NCBI GenBank assembly: GCA_900556945.1
Contig: USQP01000034.1
Coordinates: 1 to 7,113, forward strand
Length of the DNA stretch: 7,113 nucleotides
Source: an uncultured Clostridium sp.
GTDB taxonomy: Bacteria; Bacillota; Clostridia; TANB77; CAG-508
Direction: 5' to 3'
Notes under the pieces: model-generated
Database searches by the model: none
What the model saw: only the letters and a program-made list of their open reading frames with translations
What the model was told of the DNA's origin: nothing
Program-made: the position numbers and the translations under genes
Part shown: positions 5,420-7,113 of the stretch, one piece after another
Layout of the letters: every line of letters starts with the position of its first letter
Position numbering within the stretch: position 1 is the stretch's first letter

Positions 5420-6089
5420 CTATTTCACCTCTTAATTTTGCAATACATGCTTTTATTTTAATTCCTTGCTCGGAAAACATTTTTTCATGCTCTGTTTCAA
5501 TATTCTTTTCAAAAATTGGCTCTTTGTGTAAATCATAAGTTTTTTTTAGAACTTCAAATCCACTTTCTTGAAAATATCCTAAACTAGAATCAAACAACTC
5601 ATCATCATCTGTCTTAAAATAAATCTCTGCATTTGGTTTTAAAAACTCCTTGTATTTTTCTAGCTGTTTACTATGAGTTAATCTTTTCTTTCTATGCTTT
5701 CCTCTTGGCCAAGGATTACAAAAATTGATGTAAATTCTTTCAATTTCATCTTGCTTGCTTAATATTAAAAGAATTCTTTCAATGTCAAATCTTGTAATTA
5801 GGATATTTTTTGGTTCCATTTTAGCTTCTTGATAAGCTTGTTCAATATTTCTTTTAGCTAATCCTAACATAGCATCTACTAAGTCAATAGCAAGATAGTT
5901 AATATTTTGGTTTTCTAGTGCTAGTTGTGCTATGAATTGTCCTTTTCCGCATCCTAATTCTAAATGTAATGGTTGTTTTGTTTTTTCAAATTGTTCTTTC
6001 CATTTTCCTTTTATCTTTTCTGGTTCATTTATGTAAAATTTACTTGCTTCTAATTCTGGTCTTGCCCATTTTTTATATCGAATTCGCAT
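5388..6089 (-). CDS. trmB: tRNA (guanine-N7-)-methyltransferase
   Basis: Methylates G46 of the tRNA variable loop to m7G using S-adenosylmethionine. It has 233 residues, slightly longer than the family norm of about 215. Landmarks: RIRYKKWARPEL (2-13), SAM-binding LELGCGKG (43-50), AIDL (67-70), NFCNPWPRGKHRKKRLTH (122-139), FKTDDDELF (158-166) and TEHEKMF (199-205). The usual Asp of the DPWP motif is Asn125; I recall this N form from other clostridial TrmB proteins, so it is likely a lineage variant and not loss of function. The start at 6089 has AGGGAGG five bases or so upstream. The last dozen codons, after KACIAKLRGE, carry no family motif and overlap the start of the DUF4116 gene. It is first in a probable two-gene transcript from a promoter at 6129-6157. 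Confidence 0.96.
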   Translation of the reverse strand: MRIRYKKWARPELEASKFYINEPEKIKGKWKEQFEKTKQPLHLELGCGKGQFIAQLALENQNINYLAIDLVDAMLGLAKRNIEQAYQEAKMEPKNILITRFDIERILLILSKQDEIERIYINFCNPWPRGKHRKKRLTHSKQLEKYKEFLKPNAEIYFKTDDDELFDSSLGYFQESGFEVLKKTYDLHKEPIFEKNIETEHEKMFSEQGIKIKACIAKLRGEIVGNTRCNKTW

Positions 6090-6128
6090 GTTTCCTCCCT
6101 ACGTACTTACTTTATTTTTTCTTGTCAT

Positions 6129-6157
6129 ATTTTATCAGTTTTTTTGGTTTTGTTCAA
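6129..6157 (-). promoter_or_regulatory. Promoter of trmB
   Basis: On the minus strand, TTGAAC (6152-6157) and TAAAAT (6129-6134) are 17 bases apart, about 40 bases before the trmB start. It stands back to back with the promoter of the plus-strand gene, with 27 bp between the two -35 boxes. Confidence 0.62.
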
Positions 6158-6184
6158 GTGATATTTCTCTTACACTATAAAATA

Positions 6185-6213
6185 TTGAAAATTATATAAA
6201 ATTTTGCTATAAT
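6185..6213 (+). promoter_or_regulatory. Promoter of the DUF1385-like gene, extended -10
   Basis: TTGAAA (6185-6190), a 17-base spacer and TATAAT (6208-6213), with TGC directly before the -10 (extended -10 form). This is the best promoter match in the window. The ribosome binding site AAAGGAG follows at 6231-6237, eight bases before the ATG. Confidence 0.78.
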
Positions 6214-6245
6214 ATTAGTATCTTATTTTAAAAGGAGTTTTAGAG

Positions 6246-7037
6246 ATGAACAAGACAAAAAATTATACTTTAGCAGCACGTTCTAAGCGGAATGGAATTA
6301 TTTTCTATTCTAACATATGTCCTTTCCTAGGTTGTGAAACATTTTTAGATAGCTCTGGAAAAATCAATAACGAAATAATCTATATGGATTCAAAAAGTAA
6401 TTCTTTTTCAGAGGTCTCAAAGCAGGAAAAGCCACCATCTAAATGGAAAATTATTGTTTTCGATATATTGCTTATTATTACGTGCATTTTATTGAAAAAC
6501 ATTAATCTAATCATTGCAGCATTTTACTTTTCTTTAGTTGTCTCTTTTGATTTCTTTAGATTTTTAAAAGTGTCTTATCACTTAAAATTAAAAAAAGGAG
6601 TCAACTATTCAACTGGTAAATTTCATGCAGCTGAGCATATGGTACTCAATGCTTATGAAAAATTGCAAAGAGTTCCAACTTTAGAAGAATTAAAAAGCTT
6701 TTCTCGTTTTTCAAAATCATGTGGAAGTAGATCTATTACTGACCAATTAATTTTGGAAATTATTGTTTCTTTGTGTTTAGCGTTTGGAGCTACTCTACCT
6801 ATACCTGTGTATCTGATTTTATTGGTAATTGTTTGCACATTTGTAATTATTTCGATAAAAACCGGATTATTTCGATTTGCGCAAATATTACTTACCAACA
6901 AACCATCAGATAAAGAATTACAACTAGCAATTGAGGGAATTAAAAATTTTGAAGAAATGGAAAATTCTATTTATGAAGATTTTATTTTTTCCTTAACCGA
7001 GATAGGACAACTCCTAGAATCTTTCTTACATTTGTAA
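6246..7037 (+). CDS. DUF1385 / YqhQ-like membrane protein, divergent
   Basis: 263 residues, the only plus-strand gene. The N-terminal part (NYTLAARSKRNGIIF, 6-20) resembles the strand region of DUF1385 proteins, but the Gly-rich GGQAV-EGVMMR opening typical of the family is absent. Four membrane segments are likely at about 67-84, 87-108, 168-183 and 185-205. Between the two pairs lies the family signature: GKFHAAEHMVLNAYE (124-138, usually YHGAEHK---AYE), then SRFSKSCGSRS (153-163, usually SR-HPRCGT). After the last segment, GLFRFAQILLTNKPSDKELQLAIEGI (207-232) matches the typical 'LTT-EP-D-QIEVAI' end. The conserved His, Glu and His of the central motif are kept. The biochemical role of this family is not established. 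A near-consensus promoter and AAAGGAG at 6231-6237 fix the start. Family assignment is fairly secure; membership is distant. Confidence 0.8.
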   Translation: MNKTKNYTLAARSKRNGIIFYSNICPFLGCETFLDSSGKINNEIIYMDSKSNSFSEVSKQEKPPSKWKIIVFDILLIITCILLKNINLIIAAFYFSLVVSFDFFRFLKVSYHLKLKKGVNYSTGKFHAAEHMVLNAYEKLQRVPTLEELKSFSRFSKSCGSRSITDQLILEIIVSLCLAFGATLPIPVYLILLVIVCTFVIISIKTGLFRFAQILLTNKPSDKELQLAIEGIKNFEEMENSIYEDFIFSLTEIGQLLESFLHL

Positions 7038-7068
7038 GAAAAAACAAAGAGCACAGAAAATTTTATAT

Positions 7069-7113
7069 CTGTCTCTTATACACATCTCCGAGCCCACGAG
7101 ACGCGTAGTAATC
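7069..7113 (+). other. Illumina Nextera i7 adapter (artificial)
   Basis: Bases 7069-7087 are the reverse-complement Tn5 mosaic end, 7088-7102 (CCGAGCCCACGAGAC) the read-2 adapter, 7103-7110 (GCGTAGTA) fits an i7 index, and 7111-7113 start the P7 oligo. Biological sequence ends at 7068. The 31 bases between the last stop codon and the adapter hold nothing recognisable. Confidence 0.98.

Noticed and set aside
7022..7041. Hairpin (TTTCTTAC / GTAAGAAA) over the stop codon of the DUF1385-like gene as a terminator
   Set aside because: The stem is AT-rich and is followed by A-rich sequence with no T tract on either strand.

Overview
The window is one DNA fragment of about 7 kb from a low-GC Bacillota-type bacterium, most likely an uncultured clostridial or gut-associated lineage. 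The evidence is the strongly AT-biased codon use and intergenic DNA, strong AGGAGG-type ribosome binding sites, sigma-A-like promoters with 17-bp spacers, a fermentative pta-ackA cluster, and a TrmB of the 'NFCNPWP' type. The standard genetic code fits (TGA is used as a stop, TGG as Trp). Both ends are Illumina Nextera adapter plus index, not biology, so the real insert is 50-7068 and its edges are arbitrary cut points.

Layout, right to left along the minus strand. From a promoter near 6129-6157 run trmB (tRNA m7G46 methyltransferase) and, overlapping its end and starting with TTG, a protein made of six exact 25-residue DUF4116-type repeats. A second promoter (4815-4843) drives pta and two tandem acetate kinase genes (copy 2 then copy 1). 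This gives acetyl-CoA to acetyl-phosphate to acetate plus ATP, with the kinase step duplicated. A third promoter (1177-1205), overlapping the end of acetate kinase copy 1, drives a 51-codon cysteine-free peptide gene. The gene for the membrane half of an ABC exporter follows 35 bp later. The exporter gene carries a one-base frameshift near its start and is cut by the left end. The only plus-strand gene, 6246-7037, is a divergent DUF1385/YqhQ-like membrane protein transcribed away from trmB.

The most unusual content is in the two short intergenic gaps of the pta-ackA-ackA cluster. Each holds a pair of imperfect palindromes in inverted orientation around a GGGAC(A/G)G core, which is the arrangement of REP doublets (REPINs). 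The two pairs have different arm sequences but the same core. In the pta/ackA gap the two copies differ by compensatory base-pair changes that keep the hairpin. One element supplies the last eight codons and stop of acetate kinase copy 2, and another supplies the pta stop. The two kinases are about 62% identical by hand count and align without gaps over 390 residues. Copy 1 has lost the conserved Phe of the acetate pocket and a Gly next to the catalytic Arg, while copy 2 has changed the GIGEN adenosine motif to GVGEK. This suggests specialisation after duplication.
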